Source: Phyllobacterium bourgognense (GTDB lineage Bacteria > Pseudomonadota > Alphaproteobacteria > Rhizobiales > Rhizobiaceae). From it: DNA of 64,000 nucleotides. Position 1 is the first letter of the stretch; every line of letters begins with the position of its first letter. Location: positions 328,069 through 392,068 of the forward strand of contig NZ_QPJM01000003.1 in the NCBI RefSeq assembly GCF_003337575.1, given 5' to 3'. The notes under the pieces are model-generated. The model made no database searches. It was not told where the DNA came from and saw nothing but the letters and a program-made list of their open reading frames with translations. Positions 18,507 through 26,358 of this stretch are shown piece after piece. The position numbers and the translations under genes are program-made.

Positions 18507-18928
18507 TGACCATGACTGACAAAGTCGAGACACTGGAAAAAGCTGAGACACCAGTCGTTGAACCCGGTTCTGCAAAGGCCGAGGTCGAGACCGCGCCTGT
18601 GTCGGCTATTCCGGCAGATGAGCTCGCGCGGATGACCGATGATGTCATCGGTGCCTTGAAAACCGTATATGACCCGGAAATTCCCGCCGATATCTACGAG
18701 CTCGGTCTGGTCTACAAGATCGATATCGAGGACGACCGCTCGGTCAAGATCGAAATGACACTGACGGCACCTGGCTGCCCGGTTGCCGGCGAAATGCCTG
18801 GCTGGGTGCAGGATGCAGTCAGCGCCGTAGAAGGCGTGAGCTTTGTCGATGTCACCATGACATTCGATCCACCCTGGACGCCTGATCGCATGTCGGAAGA
18901 GGCGCAAGTCGCGGTGGGCTGGTATTAG
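18503..18928 (+). CDS. sufT: SufT / MIP18-family (DUF59) Fe-S assembly protein
   Basis: A 141-residue DUF59 protein (called SufX in Agrobacterium). After a flexible N-terminus rich in Glu and Ala, the MIP18 domain begins at about residue 40 with VIGALKTVYDPEIPADIYELGLVYKI and carries the conserved TAPGCP motif with its cysteine. Family members help mature Fe-S proteins. It starts inside the sufS stop region and closes the main suf operon. Confidence 0.93.
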   Translation: MMTMTDKVETLEKAETPVVEPGSAKAEVETAPVSAIPADELARMTDDVIGALKTVYDPEIPADIYELGLVYKIDIEDDRSVKIEMTLTAPGCPVAGEMPGWVQDAVSAVEGVSFVDVTMTFDPPWTPDRMSEEAQVAVGWY

Positions 18929-18956
18929 GGTGGGTTGATATTCGCGCCCTGACGAT

Positions 18957-18981
18957 CTGCAAACGGCATTTTTCTGCGATC
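18957..18981. repeat. Half-copy of the mrcA-prfB intergenic repeat
   Basis: CTGCAAAnGGCnTTTTTCTGCG, with three differing positions over 25 bases, is shared with 1062-1086. Only the left half of that palindrome is recognisable here. It lies in the short convergent gap after sufT. Confidence 0.45.
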
Positions 18982-18998
18982 CTCAAGCAGCTTTTGTT

Positions 18999-19571
18999 CT
19001 AAGGCGCCTCGCAGCCTTCCGGCACACTCTGTTCGAATGGTTGATCTGATTTCTGCAGTGTTCCGTCCAATATAGAGAGCGGGACGTAGGGAACGCCCTG
19101 GATCGCCGGGTTTGCCAATCTTAGACGATAACAGCCGTTGAACACCGTCACGCTGCCATCCTTGCCCTCGGATTTAATCGCCATCGGCTGGCTCCAATAG
19201 GCGGAACCCGCTGCGCCTTCGCCGACAGCCTTGCCGAACAGCACGCTGACCGTTGCGGTGGTTTCATACCCCGCCTGAAATTGCGGGAATGGTTGTGGCG
19301 GGCTGTCCGAAGCATAATAGCTGTATGCGCGAGCATATTCTTGCCGGTTGATGGCATTGTAGTACGACTTGATCAGGGCCTCGGGATTGCTCCGGTCATC
19401 AAGATATTCCGGGGGCGTCTGCGTTGCGGTTGCCGCCTGTTCCTTCGGTACCGGCGTTTCGGCAGGTGCAGGTGTGGTCGCTTCAGGCTGTTTCGCTTCC
19501 TGCGCGAACCCTGGTACGATATGCAGCGATAACACTGCTGCGCTGCAAACAACGAGATGGCGATAATTCAT
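18999..19571 (-). CDS. Secreted protein of unknown function, possibly NTF2-like
   Basis: A 190-residue protein with a signal peptide (residues 1-23, cleavage near GFAQ), a Pro/Ala/Glu/Thr-rich linker (about 25-52), and a compact domain from about residue 60. The segment ALIKSYYNAINRQEYARAYSYY is the helical start typical of NTF2/SnoaL-like domains. Two cysteines (in NGCYRL and EGCEAP) could form a disulfide in the periplasm. I do not know its function. It runs against the suf genes and separates sufT from sufA. Confidence 0.75.
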   Translation of the reverse strand: MNYRHLVVCSAAVLSLHIVPGFAQEAKQPEATTPAPAETPVPKEQAATATQTPPEYLDDRSNPEALIKSYYNAINRQEYARAYSYYASDSPPQPFPQFQAGYETTATVSVLFGKAVGEGAAGSAYWSQPMAIKSEGKDGSVTVFNGCYRLRLANPAIQGVPYVPLSILDGTLQKSDQPFEQSVPEGCEAP

Positions 19572-19699
19572 GCTTTCAGCCCTCTGCCAGTCATGTTTAT
19601 CAGTCGATCACAGTTTGAACACTTGCAGTGACGGTTGTGTAACACTAACTATGTTATTCGAGTGATCGTTCCACCGATCTCGAACAAGAGAGATGAGAA

Positions 19700-20074
19700 A
19701 TGGGTCGTTTTTCTGTCATGACGTTGACCGACGCCGCCGCACAGCGCGTGAGCGAGATCGTGGCGACGCGCGAAAATGCGCTCGGCATTCGCGTCGGCAT
19801 CAAGAAGGGCGGCTGCGCAGGCATGGAATATATGATCGATCTCGTTACCGAAGCAAAAGCCGGTGATGATGTGGTCGAAAAAGACGGCTCGAAGGTTTTT
19901 GTCGCGCCGGAAGCTGTGCTCTACCTCCTGGGCACGCAGATGGATTTTGAAGTGACGAAGCTGCGCACGGGCTTCGTCTTCAACAATCCCAATCAGACTT
20001 CAGCCTGTGGTTGTGGAGAGTCTGTGGAATTGACGCCGGTCAAGCCGGAAGCGCTGGCATCAGCCGCTTCCTGA
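19700..20074 (+). CDS. sufA: A-type Fe-S carrier protein SufA
   Basis: A 124-residue A-type carrier that receives clusters from SufBCD and passes them to apoproteins. The three ligand cysteines are in KKGGCAGMEY and in TSACGCGES near the end. ATG 19700 follows AGAGAGATGAG. It is on the suf strand but lies 770 bases beyond sufT, behind an opposite-strand gene, so it needs its own promoter in the 128-base divergent region. Confidence 0.95.
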   Translation: MGRFSVMTLTDAAAQRVSEIVATRENALGIRVGIKKGGCAGMEYMIDLVTEAKAGDDVVEKDGSKVFVAPEAVLYLLGTQMDFEVTKLRTGFVFNNPNQTSACGCGESVELTPVKPEALASAAS

Positions 20075-20084
20075 CCTTTTCGTC

Positions 20085-20405
20085 ATGGACAATGACGCAA
20101 TTCAGGATTTGTTTTCAGGACTAGGGCCGGTCACGATCAAACGCATGTTTGGCGGCAAGGGCATCTATTTCGAGGGCACGATTATCGCGCTCGAAGTCAG
20201 TGACGAAATTCTCTTGAAAGCAGATAAGGTCTCAGCGCCTGAATTTGAAGCAGCCAACTGCCGACAATGGACCTATGCGCGCGAGGGCAAAAAGCCCGTC
20301 GGTATGCCCTATTGGTCTGTCCCGGCAGAGGCTTTCGATGACCCCGACATCATGACCGAATGGGCAAAACGGGCGTACGAAGCGTCACTGCGTGTCGCCA
20401 AATAA
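20085..20405 (+). CDS. TfoX/Sxy N-terminal domain protein
   Basis: A 106-residue single-domain protein of the TfoX N-terminal family: LFSGLGPVTIKRMFGGKGIYFEG, then DEILLKAD and MPYWSVPAEAFDD. In gammaproteobacteria TfoX/Sxy is a competence co-regulator; in alphaproteobacteria the short form has no established role, so competence should not be assumed. It begins 11 bases after sufA and is probably co-transcribed with it. Confidence 0.88.
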   Translation: MDNDAIQDLFSGLGPVTIKRMFGGKGIYFEGTIIALEVSDEILLKADKVSAPEFEAANCRQWTYAREGKKPVGMPYWSVPAEAFDDPDIMTEWAKRAYEASLRVAK

Positions 20406-20428
20406 CGCTCGCGCCTTGCAATAAAAAT

Positions 20429-21940
20429 TCAGACCTTGGTGTCAATCAGCATGAATGCCGGGATTTCATCGCCGAAGCCAATCGGTGCCGAACCCATGTC
20501 ATCGCGGTCGCGTCGGTGATCACGGCGCGGCTCGGTATGCGGAACGCGGGCACGACGCTGCTCGTTTTCCGCTTTGATCGCGGCTTTTTGCGGCTTCTCA
20601 GCGGTACGAATGATCGGTTGATCATCGATCATGGGCTGCGCATCAACCTCTTTGGCCTTTTCTGCCGCCGCGATGATGTCGATTTCGGATTGGGGGCGTT
20701 CGCGTTCACGGCCCTCATTGCGTTGCCGGCGCTTTGGCGCGCTCTTGTCGCGACTATTGCGGCCACGGCGCGGCGCTTCATCCGGCTCAGTCGAAACAGG
20801 CAGAGTCGACAGATCACCGTCGTACCAGTTAATATCCTCGCCGATCAGCTTTTCGATCGAAGCGAGGTATTTCACGTCTGACTGCGTCACCAGCGTAAAA
20901 GCCTTGCCGGAGCGTCCCGCGCGGCCGGTACGGCCAATACGATGGACGTAATCTTCGGAATGGATCGGCACGTCGAAGTTAAACACGTGGCTGACATCTG
21001 GAATGTCCAGCCCGCGCGCGGCGACGTCGGACGCAACGAGAATCTTCAACTTGTTGTCCTTGAAGTTCGCCAGCATTGTCGTACGCGCACGCTGATCCAT
21101 ATCGCCATGCAAGGCGCCGGCATCAAATTCGTGCTTCACCAGCGAGCGGAAAAGCTCGGACACATCCTTCTTGCGATTACAGAAGATGATTGCGTTCTTC
21201 AGTCCGTCGGCTTCGGCGCGGATGAGATCGCGCAGCACAGCGCGCTTCTCCCAATCCTTCTTGCCTGACTTGACCAGTTGCTGCTCTACGGTTTTCGCCG
21301 TCGTCGCTGCCTTGGCAACTTCGATGCGAACAGGAGAGTGCAGGAATTGTTCCGTCAGTTTGGTGATTTCCGGCGGCATGGTCGCCGAGAAAAACAGCGT
21401 CTGGCGCGTAAAGGGGATCAACTTGCAGATGCGTTCAATATCGGGAATGAAACCCATGTCGAGCATGCGGTCGGCTTCGTCGATGACGAGAATGTCGACG
21501 GCGCTCAAAAGCAGCTTGCCGCGTTCGAAATGATCGAGCAGCCGTCCGGGCGTTGCGATCAACACATCAGCGCCGCGTTCAAGCTTGCGCAACTGGTCGT
21601 CGAAGGAAACACCGCCGATCAGGAGCGCAACGTTAAGGCGATGGTTCTTGCCATACTTGACGAAGTTTTCTTCAACCTGCGCTGCGAGTTCGCGCGTCGG
21701 TTCAAGGATGAGTGTGCGTGGCATGCGAGCGCGTGCGCGGCCCTGTTCAAGCAGCGTCAGCATCGGTAGAACGAAAGAGGCGGTCTTGCCGGTTCCGGTC
21801 TGGGCGATGCCAAGAACGTCCTTGCGCTGCAGCGCATGCGGGATCGCGCCAAGCTGGATCGGTGTTGGTATTGTATATCCTGCTGCTTCTACAGCATCGA
21901 GCACTTTCGGCGAAAGGCCCAGGTCAGCAAAGGTGGTCAA
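20429..21940 (-). CDS. rhlE: DEAD-box RNA helicase, RhlE-like
   Basis: A 503-residue ATP-dependent RNA helicase. Q motif and motif I (AQTGTGKT), DEAD box (VIDEADRMLDMGF), motif III (FSATMP), and motif VI (HRIGRTGRAGRSG) are all present in the two RecA-like domains (about residues 1-375). The C-terminal 125 residues are basic and rich in Arg, Lys and Glu, as expected for RNA binding. Members remodel rRNA precursors and mRNA, often in the cold. It is convergent with the TfoX-like gene. Confidence 0.92.
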   Translation of the reverse strand: MTTFADLGLSPKVLDAVEAAGYTIPTPIQLGAIPHALQRKDVLGIAQTGTGKTASFVLPMLTLLEQGRARARMPRTLILEPTRELAAQVEENFVKYGKNHRLNVALLIGGVSFDDQLRKLERGADVLIATPGRLLDHFERGKLLLSAVDILVIDEADRMLDMGFIPDIERICKLIPFTRQTLFFSATMPPEITKLTEQFLHSPVRIEVAKAATTAKTVEQQLVKSGKKDWEKRAVLRDLIRAEADGLKNAIIFCNRKKDVSELFRSLVKHEFDAGALHGDMDQRARTTMLANFKDNKLKILVASDVAARGLDIPDVSHVFNFDVPIHSEDYVHRIGRTGRAGRSGKAFTLVTQSDVKYLASIEKLIGEDINWYDGDLSTLPVSTEPDEAPRRGRNSRDKSAPKRRQRNEGRERERPQSEIDIIAAAEKAKEVDAQPMIDDQPIIRTAEKPQKAAIKAENEQRRARVPHTEPRRDHRRDRDDMGSAPIGFGDEIPAFMLIDTKV

Positions 21941-22145
21941 TGGAGATTTAACTTTCTATCTGCAGTCGGTGCTGCGCATGCCTGTTGTCGGCTAGGGCGT
22001 CATCTGCATCAAAGCATCAGGCACTCTCGATTTGCACAGCGTTTGCTGACAATGGCGTTACGGCGCATGCCAGCAAAAGTCAACTCTTGGATCAGCTCAG
22101 ATTTAAGAGTTCGTTACAATTGTGCATCATTTTATTCTGATGTTG

Positions 22146-22919
22146 TCAATAAAGGAACTGTTCCTTGAGAATTCGTTCGTTCCAGGAATGGTTCTTGTCA
22201 AACAGAATGGTCGCCCTGAGTTGAGATGCTTCTTCAACTGTGACCGATAGAACGGATTTTACTTCCATATGATCGGCGACGGCATTTACCGGTCGTTTCT
22301 CGGGCTCGAGGATATCGAACCGCACTGTCACTTTGTTCGGCAGCAATGCACCGCGCCAGCGCCTTGGACGAAAAGCGGAAACCGGGGTGAGGGCAAGGAG
22401 CCGTGCATCGAGTGGCAGGATCGGTCCTTGCGCTGAAAGATTATATGCGGTCGAGCCGGCAGGCGTTGCGACCATGACGCCGTCGCAGATCAGTTCTTCC
22501 AGCCGCACCTTGTCATCAACGCTGATCCTGATCTTGGCAGCCTGGTATGACTGTCGCAACAATGAGACTTCATTCAACGCAAATGCCGTGAACGTACCGT
22601 CTTCGGCGGACTCCGTTACCATCTTCAATGGCCGGATTGTCTCCGACTGCGCGGCTTCTACTCGTTCCTTCAACGCGGTGTCGCTGAACTCGTTCATCAG
22701 GAAGCCGACCGACCCACGGTTCATCCCATAGATCATTTTGCCCTGGTTCATGTAGTTCTGCAGTGTCTGCAGCATGAAGCCATCGCCGCCAAGTGCAATG
22801 ATGACATCGGCATCCTTGGCCTCGGCCTGCCCATAAATCTTTGTGAGATCGTGTAGCGCCTCATCGGAATCCGGCGTACCGGAGGAAAGAAAAGCAAATG
22901 TTTCGATTTTCCGGTTCAT
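22146..22919 (-). CDS. nadK: NAD kinase
   Basis: A 257-residue enzyme that phosphorylates NAD to NADP. The GGDG motif (ALGGDGFMLQTL), the NE/D motif (FALNEVSLLR) and TPAGSTAYNLSAQGP are diagnostic. I placed the start at ATG 22919 (MNRKIETFAFLSSG); the frame is open further upstream, but that part is not family sequence. It is on the same strand as rhlE, 205 bases upstream. Confidence 0.95.
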   Translation of the reverse strand: MNRKIETFAFLSSGTPDSDEALHDLTKIYGQAEAKDADVIIALGGDGFMLQTLQNYMNQGKMIYGMNRGSVGFLMNEFSDTALKERVEAAQSETIRPLKMVTESAEDGTFTAFALNEVSLLRQSYQAAKIRISVDDKVRLEELICDGVMVATPAGSTAYNLSAQGPILPLDARLLALTPVSAFRPRRWRGALLPNKVTVRFDILEPEKRPVNAVADHMEVKSVLSVTVEEASQLRATILFDKNHSWNERILKEQFLY

Positions 22920-23106
22920 GGCTGCCTGCTTATCCGAACGATTGGCAACGTGCCTAACACGCCGGAAGCAATCTGGCAAAAAGACCATGAAGTATTCTGG
23001 AGACGGCAGCGCTACAGGACGACATCGAAGGATGCTGTTACAAGCCAATGAGGCGGCAGGTGATCGCCGCCAATGGATGAATCGTTAACATGCTGCGAAA
23101 GCGTGG

Positions 23107-23337
23107 CTAAGCCGCTGCAGCCAGATAAAATCGCTGATACAGCTCCCGCTCAAGTTCCTCGAGATCCGTATTCACCAGTGTCCGGCCATCGCTGTGCAGC
23201 AAGTACACCGCACCACTCTTCTCGATGCAACAAAGTCCATCGGCGTAGACAAAGCCCTCGCCTTCACACAAACCTTTCGCATGGAGATCGTCACTATAGT
23301 CACGCGAACCTTGAAACTCCTCGAAGCTCATGGTCAT
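23107..23337 (-). CDS. Small protein of unknown function
   Basis: A 76-residue acidic protein (MTMSFEEFQGSRDYSDDL...). Alternating hydrophobic strands such as GFVYADGLCCIEKSGAVYLLHSDG suggest a small beta-rich fold. ATG 23337 has GGAAGGATTG about ten bases upstream, and the composition looks like real coding sequence, unlike the overlapping frame on the other strand. No family recognised. Confidence 0.6.
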   Translation of the reverse strand: MTMSFEEFQGSRDYSDDLHAKGLCEGEGFVYADGLCCIEKSGAVYLLHSDGRTLVNTDLEELERELYQRFYLAAAA

Positions 23338-23519
23338 TTCTTCAATCCTTCCAGCCGCAGTTGTCGCGTCATTTCAGGATTTGACCTGATTCGGCCGTCC
23401 GAAATCAACCCATAGTGGGTAGGGGAGGCGGATAACCACTATATTTTTGCAAGTGTCGGAGATTTTTTGTGCGCGCGCAGTATCACTTTCGTCCAAACGG
23501 CTTATGGCGACCGTCCGGC

Positions 23520-23548
23520 AAGTTGCAGCATTAGGATTAATGCAACTT
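23520..23548. promoter_or_regulatory. Strong palindrome in the non-coding stretch
   Basis: AAGTTGCA (23520-23527) and TGCAACTT (23541-23548) form perfect arms, and GCATTA/TAATGC gives a second, alternative stem inside. It could be an operator or the first hairpin of the non-coding RNA region that follows. Nothing in the sequence decides between these. Confidence 0.35.
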
Positions 23549-23601
23549 GAGATAGGGAGTTGCTTTGTCACACATACGTTCTCAATGCAGCATTGTATTA
23601 T

Positions 23602-23722
23602 TCCTCCGGTCGATCGGGAGGACTCGCAAGTCGGGCCACTGATCGGCCGGACTGGGAGGAGATAGAGATCTACGAACGCACAGCATCCCCCCGCCATGCG
23701 TTTGTCTCTCTCCTCCCTTTTT
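23602..23722 (+). ncRNA. Candidate small RNA with intrinsic-terminator-like 3' hairpin
   Basis: Consecutive hairpins are visible: TCCTCC/GGAGGA (23602-23622), GACTcgcaAGTC (23621-23632), GGCC/GGCC (23634-23648), then a long stem starting GGGAGGA (23654-23660) and CGAACGC (23673-23679) that pairs with GCGTTTG (23698-23704) and TCCTCCC (23711-23717), followed directly by five T (23718-23722). That last element has the form of a Rho-independent terminator on the plus strand. No convincing coding frame crosses the region. The repeated CTCCTCCC motif recalls anti-Shine-Dalgarno-bearing alphaproteobacterial small RNAs, but here it sits in a stem. Confidence 0.35.
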
Positions 23723-23820
23723 CCTCTGAGAAGGCCGTCCAGGAGGCGGAAATACGCCTTTCGGTGGATAGCCTTAGGGCTACACATACGGCGACCCGCA
23801 ACGGGTGTATTCTCGGCGGA

Positions 23821-23919
23821 CTGACCGACCTTTCGACCTCGATTGCACCCCGATTTAACGGTCAGCCTAGCTGGGAGGAGAAGAGGCGCAAACGTTACGT
23901 CTTTTTCCTCCCGATTTTT
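23821..23919 (+). ncRNA. Second candidate small RNA / terminator hairpin
   Basis: CTGACC (23821-23826) pairs with GGTCAG (23860-23865), and GGGAGGA (23873-23879) pairs with TCCTCCC (23906-23912), followed by GA and five T (23915-23919). The closing hairpin has the same GGGAGGA/TCCTCCC ends as the one at 23654-23717, which suggests two related units in tandem. Upstream of it (23735-23820) there are further short stems, such as TAGCC/GGCTA and ACCCG/CGGGT. The rest of 23338-23959 shows no gene I can support. Confidence 0.35.
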
Positions 23920-23959
23920 GCAGAAGCACCATATGGCGGGTCTCGTCTGCAGCGCGTGG

Positions 23960-24355
23960 CTAGTGGTTCCTGCTCACGTTCAGAAAGATTGTCGCGATGT
24001 TCGCCAGATGGCCATCACCGCCTTCCCGGTACGCCTGACCGCCCGCTGCCGCTATCGCATCGAACAGACGGTTTCCTTCTTGCGTTGCTTTGGAGATTTC
24101 GTCGAAGACCTGCTGGCTATTTTTCCTGTCGACAAACTTGGTGTTCACGTAAGCAGCCAGAAGCCGCTTCCGCCGCTCGATGTCATCGGTCATCGCGCCG
24201 TAAAAACCCCAGACAAACCATGTTTCTCCAGTTTGCATATCAGCATCGCTGATTTGATTGCGCTGCCAGTCGGGAAGCTTGGCGCGCTGTGCATCGGCTG
24301 TCGTGCTAGCCAGCTCGTAAGCTTCGCTGTCGGTCTTGCTGCTTGCGGGTGTCAT
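23960..24355 (-). CDS. Protein of unknown function, 131 residues
   Basis: A soluble helical protein without signal peptide (MTPASSKTDSEAYELASTTA...). Tryptophans cluster in LPDWQRNQ and TWFVWGFYGAM, and it ends with HLANIATIFLNVSRNH. ATG 24355 is placed five bases after GGAGG (a TTG 12 bases earlier also keeps the frame open, but the GGAGG sits inside that reading). I do not recognise a family. It stands alone on the minus strand beside the possible small-RNA region. Confidence 0.55.
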   Translation of the reverse strand: MTPASSKTDSEAYELASTTADAQRAKLPDWQRNQISDADMQTGETWFVWGFYGAMTDDIERRKRLLAAYVNTKFVDRKNSQQVFDEISKATQEGNRLFDAIAAAGGQAYREGGDGHLANIATIFLNVSRNH

Positions 24356-24479
24356 GGCAACCTCCAATAGCCAATCGGCTGGTCCGAAACATCATAGCAA
24401 CATGGACCGGCCGGCGACAACCTTACCGCTTGAGGGCGATGATACGGACCAGAAAGTGCGGTCGGCAACATAGCGTATT

Positions 24480-25562
24480 TCAATTGATCCGCTGGCCACT
24501 ATCGGTGTCGAAGAGGTGAGCGTTGGCAATATCACCCTTTACCGACAGCCGCTCGCCGACCCGGATTTCAGCTGACCTTGGGAATTCGATGGTGACAAGT
24601 TTCTCGGTTCCGGCATCGAGATAACCGAAGGTCTGGCTGCCAAGCCGTTCGACCACCGCCAATTCGCCGCTGAACCACCTCTCGGTGGCGTCGCAGACGG
24701 TGAGGTCTTCTGGACGGATACCGAAGGTAACCGTCTTTGCTGCCACGGCCGGGCCGTCCCCAGTACGCATAGCGACCTTGCCTGCCGGCAATTGCAGAAC
24801 GAAATTGTTCGGGGTGGATTCAACGACATTCACCTGCAAGGTATTCATGGTCGGACTGCCGATGAAACGAGCCACGAAGAGACTTGCCGGCTTGCGGTAG
24901 AGGTCAAGCGGATGCCCGATCTGTTCGACGTTACCCGCGTTCATAACGACAATCCGATCAGCGAGCGTCATAGCTTCCACTTGATCGTGCGTGACGTAGA
25001 CGGTCGTCGCCTGCATGCGGCGGTGCAGCTTGGCAATTTCAAGGCGCATCTCGACGCGAAGTGCGGCATCGAGATTCGACAGCGGTTCGTCGAAAAGGAA
25101 TGCCTTCGGTCGGCGAACGATGGCGCGGCCCATCGCAACACGCTGGCGCTGGCCGCCCGAAAGTTGTGCCGGTCGACGCTCAAGATAATCCTGAAGCTTG
25201 AGGATATCGGCTGCGCCTGTCACGCGCGTGTCTATTTCATTGGTGGTCTCGCCGCGCATTTTCAGGCCAAACGCCATGTTTTCTTCAACGCTCATATGGG
25301 GGTAGAGCGCATAATCCTGGAAGACCATGGCAATGTCGCGATCGGAGGGCGGCAGGGCATTGACGACCTTGTCGCCAATCCTCAATTCACCCGCGCTGAT
25401 TTCCTCCAGCCCGGCGATCATTCGGAGCAGGGTGGATTTCCCGCAACCGGACGGACCAACAAGAACGAGAAACTCGCCGCTCGCGACATCGATATTCACC
25501 CCGTGGATCACGGGAACTGTCCCGTAGAGTTTTCGGATCTGCTTCAGACTGATCGCTGTCAT
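24480..25562 (-). CDS. Sugar ABC importer ATP-binding protein, UgpC/MsmK type
   Basis: A 360-residue CUT1-family ATPase that powers sugar import. Walker A is GPSGCGKST, the Q loop FQDYALYPHMSVEENMAFGLKMRG, the signature LSGGQRQRVAMGRAIVR, Walker B AFLFDEPLSNLD and the H loop YVTHDQVEAM. The C-terminal 120 residues form the TOBE/OB regulatory domain typical of MsmK/UgpC. ATG 25562 follows GGAGGAAC; the frame extends further upstream without a better signal. It is divergent from the GntR operon, which lacks an ATPase, so it very likely serves the permeases at 28617-30370. Related ATPases can serve several importers. Confidence 0.92.
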   Translation of the reverse strand: MTAISLKQIRKLYGTVPVIHGVNIDVASGEFLVLVGPSGCGKSTLLRMIAGLEEISAGELRIGDKVVNALPPSDRDIAMVFQDYALYPHMSVEENMAFGLKMRGETTNEIDTRVTGAADILKLQDYLERRPAQLSGGQRQRVAMGRAIVRRPKAFLFDEPLSNLDAALRVEMRLEIAKLHRRMQATTVYVTHDQVEAMTLADRIVVMNAGNVEQIGHPLDLYRKPASLFVARFIGSPTMNTLQVNVVESTPNNFVLQLPAGKVAMRTGDGPAVAAKTVTFGIRPEDLTVCDATERWFSGELAVVERLGSQTFGYLDAGTEKLVTIEFPRSAEIRVGERLSVKGDIANAHLFDTDSGQRIN

Positions 25563-25599
25563 TTCGATTGTTCCTCCGCTTGATACGTTATTGACTTTC

Positions 25600-25629
25600 A
25601 TTATCGATATCAATATCAATAATGATAAT
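25600..25629. promoter_or_regulatory. AT-rich divergent operator/promoter region
   Basis: ATTATC (25600-25605) and GATAAT (25624-25629) flank two direct copies of ATCAAT. TTGACT at 25591-25596 with a 17-base spacer to TATCAA (25614-25619) could be the promoter for the GntR gene. The location between the divergent ATPase gene and the regulator makes it the natural GntR binding site; this is inferred. Confidence 0.4.
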
Positions 25630-25662
25630 TAGCGTCATCTGCAACCAAGAGGAGAGCTTGCA

Positions 25663-26358
25663 GTGCCCGACGACTCCATCACTCGCAGATCAAATCGCCC
25701 ATCCTATAGTCCGCTTCCAGCAAAAGCGGCCGTGGCGTTCGATCAATTGAAGCGGGATATAATGCTGGGAGAGTTGCGCGCCGGCGAGCCGTTGACGGAG
25801 CTTGATCTGGCGGCGCGGTTTCAGTGCAGTCAGGGTACCATTCGCGAGGCCCTGCTGCAGTTGCAGGAAGAAGGATTGGTGCGACGCCAGGGGCACCGGG
25901 GCACCCAGGTGTCTGCCTGCACAGTCGATGAAGCCGTTGAAATGTTCCGCGTGCGCCAGCAGATCGAATGTAATGGCATCGTTCGCGCGCTGCGCCACAA
26001 GAGCCGGACTCTCGTTTCCGATCTTCAGGAACTTGCCGACGATATGGCAGAGTCTGCAAACAGCGGCGACGAGCTCCAGCTGGCGGCGCTCGACCGGGAT
26101 TTCCATCGGCGGATTTTTCGCGATGCCGACCTGCCGGCGCTCGATCCGATCCTGCACCGGTGCCTCGTTCACAACCATCGCTTCAAGATCTCAAGAAGTA
26201 TCGGTTCCCGCGATCTGATGGCGACAGCACTACGGCACCGCGTCATAATTGAAGCCATAGAGCAGGGCGATGTGGTCGCTGCAACGCAAGCCTTGCATCA
26301 TCATATCGCGACGATCGTCGACTTCGGGCCGACTGTGTTTCCGGACGCTGATCAATGA
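25663..26358 (+). CDS. GntR-family transcriptional regulator (FadR/FCD type)
   Basis: A 231-residue regulator: winged helix-turn-helix at about residues 25-90 (LTELDLAARFQCSQGTIREALLQLQEEGLVRRQGHRG), then an all-helical FCD ligand-binding domain with the conserved Asp/His metal ligands (DRDFHRRIF, LVHNHRF, HRVIIEAIEQGD). GTG 25663 follows AAGAGGAGAG. It is the first gene of the sugar operon and overlaps the esterase gene by four bases, so it most likely controls this operon and the divergent ATPase in response to a pathway metabolite. Confidence 0.92.
   Translation: MPDDSITRRSNRPSYSPLPAKAAVAFDQLKRDIMLGELRAGEPLTELDLAARFQCSQGTIREALLQLQEEGLVRRQGHRGTQVSACTVDEAVEMFRVRQQIECNGIVRALRHKSRTLVSDLQELADDMAESANSGDELQLAALDRDFHRRIFRDADLPALDPILHRCLVHNHRFKISRSIGSRDLMATALRHRVIIEAIEQGDVVAATQALHHHIATIVDFGPTVFPDADQ

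Noticed and set aside
20085..20405. TfoX-like gene as evidence for natural competence
   Set aside because: Only the short N-terminal domain is present and no competence genes are nearby; the short form has no proven competence role.
23560..24252. A 230-codon plus-strand open frame across the hairpin-rich stretch
   Set aside because: It runs through terminator-like hairpins and antisense to the better-supported gene at 23960-24355, and its translation has no protein-like pattern or ribosome binding site.
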